The position numbers were made by a program, and so were the translations under genes. Of a stretch of 64,000 bases of DNA, positions 51,705-61,009 are shown piece by piece (positions within the stretch are counted from its first letter, which is position 1; every line of letters begins with the position of its first letter). The DNA comes from Promicromonospora sp. AC04 (GTDB taxonomy: Bacteria > Actinomycetota > Actinomycetes > Actinomycetales > Cellulomonadaceae), in assembly GCF_003058225.1 (NCBI RefSeq), contig NZ_QBUG01000003.1:124001-188000 (forward strand), given 5' to 3'. Under the pieces are notes generated by a model, which made no database searches, had not been told where the DNA came from, and was given only the letters and a program-made list of their open reading frames with translations.

Positions 51705-54236
51705 TCAGCGGAACAGCGTGCGCGCCTTGCCCAGGTCGAGGAAGACCGTCTCGCCGGTCGCGTCCTGCACGCCGTCGTTGTCGGTCACCGCGTACACGCG
51801 GCCGTCGCCGCCGATCGTGAGGCCCTCGAGCTTCTCCTGCGTCCAGCCGTTGGTCGCGCGCAGCGCGGGCAGGACGTCGATCGCGAGCCGCTTGCGCAGC
51901 ACCGGGGCCGTCCCCGGGCGCGGGTCACGCTCGGGCAGGTCCACCGTGTAGACGGCCTTGAGCGCCGCCGCCGGGCCGTTGAGCTTGTCCCGCTCGATCA
52001 CGGCAAGCGTGTCCCGGTCCACGACCGTCACCTCGGACAGGCCCACCCAGTCGCCGTCGGCGGTCGGCTCGGACAGCGGGTAGCCGAACCACGTCCACTC
52101 GCCGGTCGCGACGTCGTACCGCCCGATGCGGGCGTAGCCGCCCACACCGTCGTCGCTGGTCAGGCCGCGCTGGAGCGCGACAAAGAGGTGCTCGCCCGCG
52201 CCGTCCACGGTCCCGGCCACGCCCTCGACGCCCCACTTCCCGAGGCCCGCGGCGACGTCGTCGGGCAGGCTGACGCGCTCCTGCACGCTGCCCGACGGCG
52301 ACACACGCACCAGCGCGTTCTCCGGGCCGGTCGAGCCCTCGACGCCGAGCCAGAACCCGCCCGCCTTGCCCCGGACCGACGGCCGCGCCCAGATGCCCTC
52401 GGCGTCCAGGCCGACGGGCTCCCCGTCCTGGGTGACGACGATCTCGCGGTCGATCACCGCGGGGCCGCCCTTCGTGCCGCGCTGGCCGGCGGTCGAGACG
52501 GAGAGGATCGACGTCGGCGACTTCGCGGCGTCGGTCACCGTCCACAGGCGGTCCCGCTTGCCCGGGTCGGCCGAGAGCGCGCCGAGCGCCGTCCAGCCGA
52601 TCGGCTTCTCGGCTCCCTCGGACGTCTCGGCGTCGGCGGAGACGATCGACGGGAAGGCCGCGACTGACGAGTGTGCTTGCGAGCCCCGCGGAGCCGCGGC
52701 AGACAGCTCGGCCTCCCGGGCGTACCGGTGCCCCTTGCCGAACACGGACACCGAAGCGCGGACGCCGTCCCCTGCCGAGTCCTCCTCGGAGGAGACGACG
52801 AGCAGGTTGCGCGACGGGACCGTCAGGAGCCCCTCCGGGCCGTTCGTCGTGGCCAGGACCTGCACGAACCGCGGCCGCGACGCGCGGGACACGTCGTACA
52901 CGGCCACGAAGTTGGACCGCTCGGAGCCGACGAACGCGTAGCGGACGCCGTCGAGCGTCGCGACCGTGAGGCCCTCGATCTCCACGCCCTTCTTTCCGGC
53001 GCGGTCCTCGTTGTGCAGGCCGACGCGCACGGCGAGCTCCTCGAGCTCGGCACCGGCGTCCCAGACGACGTCACCCGTCGTCGCGTCGAAGACCGACCAG
53101 CCGCGCGTGCCGCCCTTCCAGTCGCCCTCGTTCGCGGTGGCGACGTGCTCGTCGTCGACCCAGCTGATCGCATCGGGCTCGCGCGGGGCCGCCTCGACGG
53201 AACCGGTCTGGTCGATCGTGCCGTCGTCGTCGGCGTCCACGCCGTCCAGCGCGACCTCACCCGCGGTGAACACGTTCTCGAGCTCGCCGGACACGACGTC
53301 GAGCACGGCGATGCCGTTGTTCTCCTGGAGCGTCACCGCGACCTTGGTGTCGGACGGGTTGATCGCCACGTACTCGGGCTCCGGGTCCTGCGGGGTGTCC
53401 AGGCCGGCGGCCGCGAGCGCCACCTGGTCGAGCGTGACCGGGCGGGCCCGCCAGGCCTCGGGGTTGGCGCCCGGGAGGTCGACGAACTGCAGGAACCCGG
53501 CGGGCGCCTGGGGCAGGTCGCCCTCCTCGCCCTCGCCGGTATCGGGCAGCGCGTCTTCGTCGCGCTGGTTCTCCATCGCGATCACGGCGTGGGCGCCGTC
53601 GTGCGTGACGGCGATCGAGTCGGGCTGGCCCCCCAGGTCGATCGAGCGCACGCGGGTGCGGGTGGCGAGGTCGACGACGTCGAGGCGGCCCGACGGCGCG
53701 GCGAACGACGTCGAGCTGTCGACCACGACGAGCACGTAGCCGCCGACGACGGCGACCGACGTCGGCTCGTCGTGCTCCGAGCCGAGCTCTGCGAGCGACA
53801 GGGTGCCGAGGCCCTCGGGCGCTGCGGGGTCGCTGATGTCGACGAACCCGATGCGGCGCGCTGCGGCGTCGGTGTGGACGAGGGTGTTGCCGTCCCCGCT
53901 GACGGCGGAGATCTCGGCGACCGTCGCCTCGGCGGGGTCGGTGCCCGCGGGAGCGTTCTGGAAGACGGGGTAGGTGGCGAGGCGGTGGAAGGTCTCGCGT
54001 GCGCTGGTCGAGGCGAAGGCGCTGGTCGCCGAGCCGAGAATGCTGGTCGAGCCGGAGCCGTTGGTCGAACCCGAACTGCTGGTCGAGCCCGTCGAGATCC
54101 CGAACGTGCTCGTCGGGACCCTCGCAGGCTCAACCCGCGGTGCGGCGAATGCCGGGAATGCGCTCAGCCCCAGTGCGAGGGCGGCGCCGGAAGCGATGAA
54201 TGCCGCGTGGCGGCGGTTGGGGGACACGCTGCGCAC
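51705..54236 (-). CDS. Secreted esterase-like phytase-family protein with beta-propeller
   Basis: An 843-residue exported protein. GTG 54236 start with only a weak AGG upstream. Signal peptide FIASGAALALGLSAFPAFAAP. A Ser/Thr/Gly linker (about 42-80) is encoded by 18-bp repeats. Residues about 95-500 form a propeller-like choice of VDISDPAAPEGLGTL, PDSIAVTHDGAHAVIAMENQRDEDAL and YVAINPSDTKVAVTLQENN-type blades, plus a calcium-like DGVDADDDGTIDQTG. The C-terminal region (PIGWTALGALSADPGKRDRLWTVTD ... EGLTIGGDGRVYAVTDNDGVQDATGET) matches the esterase-like/phytase-like domain (PF13449-type). Probably a phosphoesterase acting outside the cell; the substrate is unproven. Confidence 0.85.
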   Translation of the reverse strand: MRSVSPNRRHAAFIASGAALALGLSAFPAFAAPRVEPARVPTSTFGISTGSTSSSGSTNGSGSTSILGSATSAFASTSARETFHRLATYPVFQNAPAGTDPAEATVAEISAVSGDGNTLVHTDAAARRIGFVDISDPAAPEGLGTLSLAELGSEHDEPTSVAVVGGYVLVVVDSSTSFAAPSGRLDVVDLATRTRVRSIDLGGQPDSIAVTHDGAHAVIAMENQRDEDALPDTGEGEEGDLPQAPAGFLQFVDLPGANPEAWRARPVTLDQVALAAAGLDTPQDPEPEYVAINPSDTKVAVTLQENNGIAVLDVVSGELENVFTAGEVALDGVDADDDGTIDQTGSVEAAPREPDAISWVDDEHVATANEGDWKGGTRGWSVFDATTGDVVWDAGAELEELAVRVGLHNEDRAGKKGVEIEGLTVATLDGVRYAFVGSERSNFVAVYDVSRASRPRFVQVLATTNGPEGLLTVPSRNLLVVSSEEDSAGDGVRASVSVFGKGHRYAREAELSAAAPRGSQAHSSVAAFPSIVSADAETSEGAEKPIGWTALGALSADPGKRDRLWTVTDAAKSPTSILSVSTAGQRGTKGGPAVIDREIVVTQDGEPVGLDAEGIWARPSVRGKAGGFWLGVEGSTGPENALVRVSPSGSVQERVSLPDDVAAGLGKWGVEGVAGTVDGAGEHLFVALQRGLTSDDGVGGYARIGRYDVATGEWTWFGYPLSEPTADGDWVGLSEVTVVDRDTLAVIERDKLNGPAAALKAVYTVDLPERDPRPGTAPVLRKRLAIDVLPALRATNGWTQEKLEGLTIGGDGRVYAVTDNDGVQDATGETVFLDLGKARTLFR
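54006..54097 (-). repeat. 18-bp tandem repeats encoding a Ser/Thr/Gly linker
   Basis: The plus-strand motif ctggtcgag or close variants recur at about 54006, 54024, 54043, 54062 and 54079. Read on the minus strand they encode the STSSSGSTNGSGSTS-type linker after the signal peptide. The last unit matches the dispersed ctggtcgagccngtcgaga element. Confidence 0.7.
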
Positions 54237-54379
54237 GCTTGCCTGACCTGGTGGCGGCCAGGCTGCCCGGAGATGGCGGCGGCGTGGCGCCTGGGTGAAC
54301 TCGGCCGTTGCCGGCCCGTCGTCGCCACCGCCCGTCGTCGTCCCGCCCCGGGGTGGGGCGGGACAACTACTGTGAACAA

Positions 54380-55681
54380 GTGACCGTCCTTGCCGAGCTA
54401 CGCGCTCTGCTGCGCCTCCCGGGGTTCCGCAAGCTGTTCGCGGTTCGCCTGGTCTCCCAGGCCGGCGACGGCATGTTCCAGGTGGGCCTCGCCAACCTGT
54501 TGTTCTTCAGCCCGGAGTCGCAGGGGTCAGCCGTGGCGATCGCCGGCGCGTTCGCGGTGATGCTGGCACCGTTCACGCTGGTGGGGCCGTTCGCGGGCGT
54601 GTTCCTCGACCGGTGGCAGCGGCGCCAGGTCCTGGTCTTCGGCAACGCCGTGCGCGTGCTGATCACCGGCACGATGGCGGTGCTCATGCTCACCCAGGGC
54701 GTCACTCCCGCGATCTACGTGCTCGGGCTCGCGGCGCTGAGCGTCAACCGGTTCCTGCTCGCTGGTCTCTCGGCGGGTCTGCCGCGCGTGGTCCAGGGCG
54801 ACCTGCTGCTCACGGCCAACGCCCTCACGCCGACGCTCGGCGCGGGCGCGGCGTTCCTCGGGGGCGGCCTGAGCTTCCTGCTCAGCTTCGCGATGCCGGC
54901 CGGCCGGGTCCACGACGCGACGGCGCTGGCCTGCGCGTGCGTAGTCATGGGCTGCGCGTCGCTGCTCGGGCTGCGGATGTCGCGCACGCTGCTCGGCCCG
55001 CTGCAGCCCGCCGTCGGCCGGATCCGCAACGAGATGGTGGTGGTGGTCCGCGGCCTGGTCGACGGCGCCCGCTACCTCGCCGCCCGCCGCACCCCCGGTC
55101 AGGCGTTGCTGGTGATGACTCTGCACCGCTTCCTGTACGGGGTGGTGTTCATCGCGTCCATCCTGATGTCGCGCAACCTCCTGGCGGAGCCAGGCGACTC
55201 CACCGCCGGCCTCGCGACCTTCGCCACGGTGATCGGCGCGACCGGCGTCGGCGGCCTGCTCGCGATCCTGCTCACCGCGGTGCTCGCGCGGCGCATGGCC
55301 CCGCAGTCCTGGATCGCCGTGATGCTGCTGGTGGCGGGGGTGTCGCAGCTGATCCTGGTTCCCGAGCCGGGCCTCGCCTCCGTGGTCACCGCCGCCGCGC
55401 TGCTCGGCCTCGCGGCGCAGGGCGCGAAGATCGCCGTCGACACGATCGTGCAGCGCGACTCCGAGGACGCCTACCGCGGCCGTGCGTTCGCCTTCTACGA
55501 CGTCCTGTACAACGCCGCTTTTGTGGGCGCGGCGGCCCTCGCCGCCTTCCTCGTGCCCGACGCCGGGTGGTCGCCCGGGCTCTTCGTCGCCCTCTCCCTC
55601 GGGTACGTCGCCGTCGCTATCGTTTTCGGCCTACTGGGCACTCGCACAGCAACGCTGGCTAGGCAAATGCAGGACGGGTGA
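54380..55681 (+). CDS. MFS transporter (MFS_3, EntS-like)
   Basis: A 433-residue membrane exporter with about 12 helices. I chose GTG 54380 (MTVLAELRALLRLPGFRKLFAVRLVSQAGDGMFQVGL); no ribosome binding site is visible, so a leaderless transcript is possible. FRKLFAVRLVSQAGDGMFQVG is the typical opening of MFS_3 proteins (EntS and macrolide-efflux relatives), and GPFAGVFLDRWQRRQVLV carries the MFS motif A. GAKIAVDTIVQRDSEDAYRGRAFAFYDVLYN near helix 10 is also family-typical. Substrate unknown. Divergent from the phytase-like gene. Confidence 0.88.
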   Translation: MTVLAELRALLRLPGFRKLFAVRLVSQAGDGMFQVGLANLLFFSPESQGSAVAIAGAFAVMLAPFTLVGPFAGVFLDRWQRRQVLVFGNAVRVLITGTMAVLMLTQGVTPAIYVLGLAALSVNRFLLAGLSAGLPRVVQGDLLLTANALTPTLGAGAAFLGGGLSFLLSFAMPAGRVHDATALACACVVMGCASLLGLRMSRTLLGPLQPAVGRIRNEMVVVVRGLVDGARYLAARRTPGQALLVMTLHRFLYGVVFIASILMSRNLLAEPGDSTAGLATFATVIGATGVGGLLAILLTAVLARRMAPQSWIAVMLLVAGVSQLILVPEPGLASVVTAAALLGLAAQGAKIAVDTIVQRDSEDAYRGRAFAFYDVLYNAAFVGAAALAAFLVPDAGWSPGLFVALSLGYVAVAIVFGLLGTRTATLARQMQDG

Positions 55682-55780
55682 AGTTATGGATGAGGTCCGG
55701 TCTCTAGACCCGATCGTGTCCCTTTTGCAGGCGAAACGGTGCAAGGATTGAGACAACTTAACTACAGGGACTGGAGGATC

Positions 55781-56185
55781 ATGTCCGACGCACCCCCCGT
55801 CACCCCTACGCCCACCTGGGGTGAGGTGTTCCCCTGGTTCCGCGAGGTCATGGCCGAAGACGACGCTTGGTACGTCGGTCAGGTCGACAGCAAGACCGAT
55901 GTCGGCGTGGCACGCCTCGCTGACGCCGCCGTAACCAGGCTCAAGCCCCTGCCCGTCGGCCGACTCTTCCCCGCAGTGCGGCGGGTAGAGCGCCTCGACG
56001 AGCTTACTTGGCCCAAGCACCGACTGCTCAACGCCCTGCACCGCGGCGGCTGTTTCACCGGGGACGACCTGTCCTACATGGTGATCGCCGAGATGCTCTC
56101 CTGGGAGTCGGTCGGCCCGATCATCGTCAAGCAGATCCTCGAGGTCGTAGCACTGGAAGAGATCCGGGCCAGCACCGCGAAGTAA
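55781..56185 (+). CDS. Small soluble protein of unknown function
   Basis: A 134-residue cytoplasmic protein. ATG 55781 follows GGAGG closely. Contains WGEVFPWFREVMAEDDAWYVGQVDSK and a helical C-terminal half (LTWPKHRLLNALHRGGCFTGDDLSYMVIAEMLSWESVGPIIVKQILEVVALEE-type, read as two blocks). No signal, no membrane segment, no recognised family. It follows the MFS gene after 99 bp and nearly touches the convergent membrane gene. Confidence 0.72.
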   Translation: MSDAPPVTPTPTWGEVFPWFREVMAEDDAWYVGQVDSKTDVGVARLADAAVTRLKPLPVGRLFPAVRRVERLDELTWPKHRLLNALHRGGCFTGDDLSYMVIAEMLSWESVGPIIVKQILEVVALEEIRASTAK

Positions 56186-56191
56186 GGCCGG

Positions 56192-57004
56192 TCACACCTC
56201 GGCGGCCACCGCATCGGGCGGGGTGGCCGCCGTCGCCAGTCGTCGGCCCGCGACGACCGCGAACACCACGGCGCTCAGCACCAGCAGCCCCTCCAGGACC
56301 TGCACCGCTGCGTACGCGCCGCCGAGCGGGCCGATCGAACCGGCCGCCGCAAGGATTCCGAACGCCCCGACGACAGCGGCCAGCACCGCGCCGATCCGCC
56401 GCGCCACAGGTGACGCCCACCCGCACAGCGCGGCCGCTGCCACGCCGAGCAGGCCCAGCAGCGTGCTCAGGAGCAGGGACCCGACGATTCCGGGCAGGAG
56501 GTCCCCGTAGGACAACATCGAGACAAGCGGTAGTAGCACGCTCGTCCACAGGATGTGGACAACCGCCCCGACCAGGGCCACGATCAGGCCGGTGCGGCGC
56601 GCCGACCGCGGATCGCGCAGGAGCAGGGCCAGCAGCACACCCGCTGCCACGACTACCAGCACCAGGATCTCGGCGAGGGTGCCGAGGATCAGGTCGGGCC
56701 GGGCGCCGAGCACGAGCTGCACCACTGCCGTGCCGACCTGGAACAGCAGGTGCACGCCGACCACAACGGCCGACGCGACGAGGAGCCGCCCGGCCCGGAG
56801 CGCGGCCGACCCCACCGCCAGCACGACGGTTCCTACCATCGCCGCGTTCTCCACCACGAAGACCGCGTTGTTCATGGTGAAGCCGAGGTCCAGCTCGTTG
56901 CCAGGGATCAGCAGGCGCATCGGCACCGACATCCACGCCGCGAGGGCGAGAGCGAGGATGCTGAGCGCGGCAGGCCGGCGGCCGGCGTCGGGCAGGGTTT
57001 TCAT
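56192..57004 (-). CDS. Polytopic membrane protein of unknown function
   Basis: A 270-residue protein with seven to eight hydrophobic helices and short loops. GGGAGAG precedes ATG 57004. Helices include ALSILALALAAWMSVPM, AAMVGTVVLAVGSAAL, EILVLVVVAAGVLLALLL and VLEGLLVLSAVVFAVVAG. No conserved transporter or enzyme motif recognised. It lies divergently upstream of the SNF2 helicase and ends 6 bases from the preceding convergent gene. Confidence 0.75.
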   Translation of the reverse strand: MKTLPDAGRRPAALSILALALAAWMSVPMRLLIPGNELDLGFTMNNAVFVVENAAMVGTVVLAVGSAALRAGRLLVASAVVVGVHLLFQVGTAVVQLVLGARPDLILGTLAEILVLVVVAAGVLLALLLRDPRSARRTGLIVALVGAVVHILWTSVLLPLVSMLSYGDLLPGIVGSLLLSTLLGLLGVAAAALCGWASPVARRIGAVLAAVVGAFGILAAAGSIGPLGGAYAAVQVLEGLLVLSAVVFAVVAGRRLATAATPPDAVAAEV

Positions 57005-57100
57005 GCGGACACTCTCCCAGAGACCACCGACACTCCCCGATCAGCGGCGCGCTGTGGATAACTCTGCGGACCCGCCTCGAGGGCGTGGAACCATGGACGG

Positions 57101-60100
57101 GTGCCCACGCCGATCCCCGCCCCGCGCATCCACCCCGCGGCCATCAAGCTCCTTGTTGGCAGTGGCGCGTTCCAGCGCGGCGAGGACTACCAGCAGCAGG
57201 GCCGGGTCATCTCGTGGGAGTGGCTGCCGGACGACCTGCTGCTCATCTCGTGGGTGCGCGGCAGCGGTCGCAGCACCTATTCGTGCTCCATCGAGTTCAG
57301 GGCCGACAAGGCCGGGCCGCCCGTTGTCGTCGGCTCGGACTGCACGTGCCCGGTCGGGTCCGCCTGCAAGCACGTGGCGGCGACGCTCATCGAGGCCGGG
57401 TCGGACGGGCTCGCCTCGATGGTCCGGCCCGCGTCGTCGCTGAAGCGAGCACCGCAGGTCCCGGAGTGGAAGGCGGCAGTGCAGCAGCTCGTGCCGACGA
57501 CCCCGGCCGCGGCCCCGTCGGCCGCGGACACCGAGCCCGAGCTGGCCCTGCAGTTCCGGGTCGACGGCACGGCCTCGGCACACACCCTGTCCCTGTCGAT
57601 GCGGCCGGTCCAGCGCAACGACCGCGGAGCGTGGGTCGGCGGCACAGCGTCCTGGAACTACATCCGCAACGGGTTCCTCCGCGGCATCGACCCCGCGGTC
57701 CGGGAATGGTTCACCACGCTCGACGCCCTGCGTGCCACGAGCCCGCGCGGCTACGGGTACCTCAGCACGGGCGACTGGATCAGCCTGGACGACGTGCTCG
57801 CCCGCCCGTTCTGGCACCACCTCGCCGACGCCGCGGGCCTCGGCATCGAGCTCGTCGGCAAGTCCAAGCGGGAGTCACTGCGCCTCACCCGGGAAGCGTC
57901 CATCGCCCTGGACCTCTCCCTGCCCGACGGCGGCGCGCGCCTCGAGCGGACCGTCGCCTTCGACGGCGCGGTCACCACCGCGGCGTCCGTCGGGCCGCTC
58001 GGCTACCACGGCCTGTTCGCGATCGAGGAGTCGCCCTCGGGCCGCACCATCGTCCTCGGCCCGACGGCGGCACTGCTCACCGATCAGGAGCGCGCGGCCG
58101 CGCAGCTGGCCGACGTCGCCATCCCGGCCGACGCGGTCGACGAGTTCCTCGCGGACTACCTCCCGCTGCTCCGCCGCGAGGTGCGGGTCCACGCCGAGGC
58201 CGGCGTCGAGCTGCCCGAGCTGCCCAGGCCGGAGCTCGTCGCATCCGTCGAGGCGGTCTCGGCGTCGGAGATCAACGTGACGTGGCGGTGGGCCTACCCG
58301 CCGTCGGACAAGGAATACCCGCTGACGACGGCCATGGAGCCGGGCGCGGACCTGCGCGATCTCGCGGCGGAGGCCGCGACCCTGGGCCGGGCGGTCACCG
58401 CGGTGCGCGAGGTGCCGGGCTTCGGCCACTTCCGGGTTGCGCCCGAGGTGTTCCGCGGGCTGCAGGCGATGGACTTCGCGACCATGGCGCTGCCCGTGCT
58501 CAGGAAGCTGCCGGACGTCCGCGTCGAGAGCGATCGCCTGCCGGAGTACCAAGGGCTCGAGGCCACGCCGGTGGTCAGCATGCGCGCCACCGACAGCGGC
58601 GACATGGACTGGTTCGAGCTGGGTGTCACCGTGACGGTCAACGGGCGCGAGATCCCGTTCGGGTCGTTGTTCGACGCCCTCGCCCGGAACCAGAAGCGGT
58701 TCATGCTCACCGACGGCACCTGGCTGCGCACCGACCTGCCCGTGTTCGCGCAGCTCCGGGGCCTGATCGAGGAGGCGCAGCGGCTGTCGGACCAGCCGGG
58801 CAAGCTGCGGATCAGCCGGTTCAACGCCGGCCTGTGGGCAGAGCTGGAGGACGTGGCCGACATCGTCGAGCAGTCCGACCGGTGGCGGCGCTCCGTGAGC
58901 GACCTGGTCGCGCTGACCGCGGACGGCGTCGACGGGCCGGAGCCGGTGCCGCCGCCGCTCGGACTGAAGGCCGAGCTGCGGCCGTACCAGCAGCGCGGGT
59001 TCGAATGGCTGACCTTCCTGTGGCGGCACGGGCTGGGCGGAATCCTCGCCGACGACATGGGGCTGGGCAAGACCGTCCAGACCCTCGCCTTCATCGCCCA
59101 GGCCCGGCAGGAGTTGCGCGACGGCGAAGCCGGTGCTCGGGGTCCTCGCGAAGTGCCGCGGGACACTTCGTCGGGTGAGGACGAAGTACCGCGGCGAAGC
59201 GAGGACACTTCGCGAGGTGGGGGCGGCGGCCGGCCGCCGTTCCTGGTGATCGCGCCCGCCTCGGTGGTGAGCAACTGGGCCGCGGAGGCTGCGCGGTTCA
59301 CCCAGGACCTGAAGGTGGTGACACTGCCGACCACCGCGCGTAAGGCGAGAACGACGGTCGCGCGGGTGACGGCCGGGGCGGACGTCGTCGTGACGTCGTA
59401 CGCGATCTTCCGGCTGGACTTCGACGCGTTCGCCGGCGGCGAGTGGAGCGGCCTGATCCTGGACGAGGCGCAGTTCGCGAAGAACCACCAGACGCGCGCC
59501 AACGAGTCCGCCCGCCGGCTGAGGGCGCCGTTCAAGCTGGCGATCACGGGCACGCCCATGGAGAACAACCTCATGGAGCTGTGGGCGATGCTCGCGATCG
59601 TCGCGCCGGGGCTGTACGGGTCGGGGGCCAAGTTCCGGGAGGACTACGTCAAGCCGGTCTCGGGCGAGGGCGACTCGACGCAGCTGCTGGCGCGGCTCCG
59701 CCGTCGGATCCGGCCGTTGCTGCTGCGTCGGACCAAGGACCAGGTGGCGCCGGAGCTGCCCGAGCGGCAGGAGCAGGTGCTCCGCGTAACCCTGGACGCC
59801 AGGCACCGCCGGATCTACGACACGCACCTGCAGCGGGAGCGGTCCCGCCTGCTGGGGCTGCTGGACAGCTTCGACGAGAACCGGGTGGCGGTATTCCGCG
59901 CGCTGACCACCCTGCGGCGGATGGCGCTGGACGCCTCCCTAGTGGATCCGGAGTACGAGGGCGTGCCGTCGGCCAAGCTGGGCCTGCTCGCCGAGCAGCT
60001 GGCGGAGGTGGCGGCCGAGGGGCACCGCGCGCTGGTGTTCTCGCAGTTCACGTCGTTCCTGGCCAAGGCGGCCGAGGTGTGCGCGGAGCTGGGGATTCCT

Positions 60101-60478
60101 TATGAGTACCTCGATGGGTCCACCCGGCGGCGGGCCGAGGTGATCGGCCGGTTCAAGGACGGGGCAGCGCCGGTGTTCCTGATCAGCCTCAAGGCGGGCG
60201 GGTTCGGGCTCAACCTCACCGAGGCCGACTACGTCTACCTGCTCGACCCCTGGTGGAACCCGGCCACCGAGGCGCAGGCCATCGACCGGACCCACCGCAT
60301 CGGGCAGACACGGAACGTGATGGTGTTCCGCATGGTCTCGGAGAACACCATCGAGGAGAAGGTGATGGCGCTCAAGGAGCGCAAGGCCCGGCTCTTTGAT
60401 GCGGTGCTGAGCGATGATGCCGGGGCGTTCGCGGGGGCACTGGGGGCCGACGATATTCGGGGACTGCTGGAGGGGTGA
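57101..60478 (+). CDS. SNF2-family helicase with N-terminal SWIM zinc finger
   Basis: A 1125-residue ATP-dependent DNA translocase. GTG 57101 without a strong ribosome binding site. A SWIM-type zinc finger (SDCTCPVGSACKHVAA, residues about 79-94; CxC-CxH) sits near the N-terminus. A long middle region (about 130-610) is the bacterial SNF2-associated domain. The SNF2 core has ADDMGLGKTVQT (about 651), ILDEAQFAKN (about 787) and ITGTPMENNLMELWAML; the C-terminal RecA lobe has LVFSQFTSFL, LISLKAGGFGLNLTEADYV and AIDRTHRIGQT. An Arg/Asp/Ser-rich insert (about 678-710) between Walker A and the next motif is encoded by a palindromic segment. The biological role of these actinobacterial SWIM/SNF2 proteins is unclear. 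Confidence 0.92.
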   Translation: MPTPIPAPRIHPAAIKLLVGSGAFQRGEDYQQQGRVISWEWLPDDLLLISWVRGSGRSTYSCSIEFRADKAGPPVVVGSDCTCPVGSACKHVAATLIEAGSDGLASMVRPASSLKRAPQVPEWKAAVQQLVPTTPAAAPSAADTEPELALQFRVDGTASAHTLSLSMRPVQRNDRGAWVGGTASWNYIRNGFLRGIDPAVREWFTTLDALRATSPRGYGYLSTGDWISLDDVLARPFWHHLADAAGLGIELVGKSKRESLRLTREASIALDLSLPDGGARLERTVAFDGAVTTAASVGPLGYHGLFAIEESPSGRTIVLGPTAALLTDQERAAAQLADVAIPADAVDEFLADYLPLLRREVRVHAEAGVELPELPRPELVASVEAVSASEINVTWRWAYPPSDKEYPLTTAMEPGADLRDLAAEAATLGRAVTAVREVPGFGHFRVAPEVFRGLQAMDFATMALPVLRKLPDVRVESDRLPEYQGLEATPVVSMRATDSGDMDWFELGVTVTVNGREIPFGSLFDALARNQKRFMLTDGTWLRTDLPVFAQLRGLIEEAQRLSDQPGKLRISRFNAGLWAELEDVADIVEQSDRWRRSVSDLVALTADGVDGPEPVPPPLGLKAELRPYQQRGFEWLTFLWRHGLGGILADDMGLGKTVQTLAFIAQARQELRDGEAGARGPREVPRDTSSGEDEVPRRSEDTSRGGGGGRPPFLVIAPASVVSNWAAEAARFTQDLKVVTLPTTARKARTTVARVTAGADVVVTSYAIFRLDFDAFAGGEWSGLILDEAQFAKNHQTRANESARRLRAPFKLAITGTPMENNLMELWAMLAIVAPGLYGSGAKFREDYVKPVSGEGDSTQLLARLRRRIRPLLLRRTKDQVAPELPERQEQVLRVTLDARHRRIYDTHLQRERSRLLGLLDSFDENRVAVFRALTTLRRMALDASLVDPEYEGVPSAKLGLLAEQLAEVAAEGHRALVFSQFTSFLAKAAEVCAELGIPYEYLDGSTRRRAEVIGRFKDGAAPVFLISLKAGGFGLNLTEADYVYLLDPWWNPATEAQAIDRTHRIGQTRNVMVFRMVSENTIEEKVMALKERKARLFDAVLSDDAGAFAGALGADDIRGLLEG
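59144..59217 (+). repeat. Palindromic in-frame insert within the SNF2 helicase
   Basis: The outer arms cctcgcgaagtg (59144-59155) and cacttcgcgagg (59206-59217) are perfect complements. Inside, acttcgtc (59165-59172) pairs gacgaagt (59180-59187), with ccgcgg blocks on both sides. The encoded stretch PREVPRDTSSGEDEVPRRSE is unlike SNF2 sequence. Confidence 0.85.
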
Positions 60479-60484
60479 CCCTCC

Positions 60485-60516
60485 CGGTGGTCGGGCCTTC
60501 GCTGCTCGGACCACCG
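60485..60516 (+). terminator. Hairpin after the SNF2 helicase
   Basis: An 8-bp stem cggtggtc/gaccaccg (60485-60492 with 60509-60516) starts 7 bases after the stop. The rest of the gap to 60592 holds a ccgcggg...cccgcgg pairing around a gtcgagcctgtcgaga element (60533-60550). Confidence 0.6.
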
Positions 60517-60592
60517 CGGGTCGAGTCTCCGTGGGTCGAGCCTGTCGAGAGCCCCGCGGTGTTCGGACTCATGCGCTGGGCCCCCTCGCGGT

Positions 60593-60946
60593 CTACCGCT
60601 CGTCGAGCTCAACCAGCAGCCGCTTCGGCGCGACCTGCCGGTACGCCTCCTCGATGATGGCGGCGATCTCGTCCCAGTCGACGTCGACGTCGAGCCGTAC
60701 GCCCAGCCATCCGCGTACCCCGACGTATGGCGGACGGTAGAAACGGTCCGGCTCCTTCTCGACCGCCTCCTCCTGCGCGCCGGCCTCGGCCGCGCACCAG
60801 ATCGCGAGCGGGCCGCCGTGCGCGTGGTCGGAGAAGCTCACGAAGGTCTTCTTCACGAACCACGTGGGTGCGCCGTGGCTCAGCTTCTCGGTCACCTCAG
60901 GCAGCGCGAGGCAGATCTCGCGGACACGATCGAGAGGCTCGGTCAC
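60593..60946 (-). CDS. MmcQ/YjbR-family protein
   Basis: A 117-residue protein of the MmcQ/YjbR family, a small double-wing fold thought to bind DNA. GTG 60946 has GGAGG 8 bases upstream, better than the GTG three codons earlier. Typical features: VREICLALPEVTEKLSHGAPTWFVKKTFVSF, then RPPYVGVRGWLGVRLD and ending in a helix with EIAAIIEEAYRQVAPKRL. Divergent from the receiver-domain gene. Molecular role of the family is not established. Confidence 0.85.
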   Translation of the reverse strand: MTEPLDRVREICLALPEVTEKLSHGAPTWFVKKTFVSFSDHAHGGPLAIWCAAEAGAQEEAVEKEPDRFYRPPYVGVRGWLGVRLDVDVDWDEIAAIIEEAYRQVAPKRLLVELDER

Positions 60947-61009
60947 TGGTGGCACCTCCGCTGGTCGATGTTGCTCGGTCCATCATCCCCTGACCGGTAC
61001 GTTTGCCCC

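Noticed and set aside
57101-60478. Part of a known anti-phage DISARM or similar SNF2-containing defence system
   Set aside because: The SNF2/SWIM gene stands alone, with no methyltransferase, phospholipase-D or DUF1998 partners on either side.
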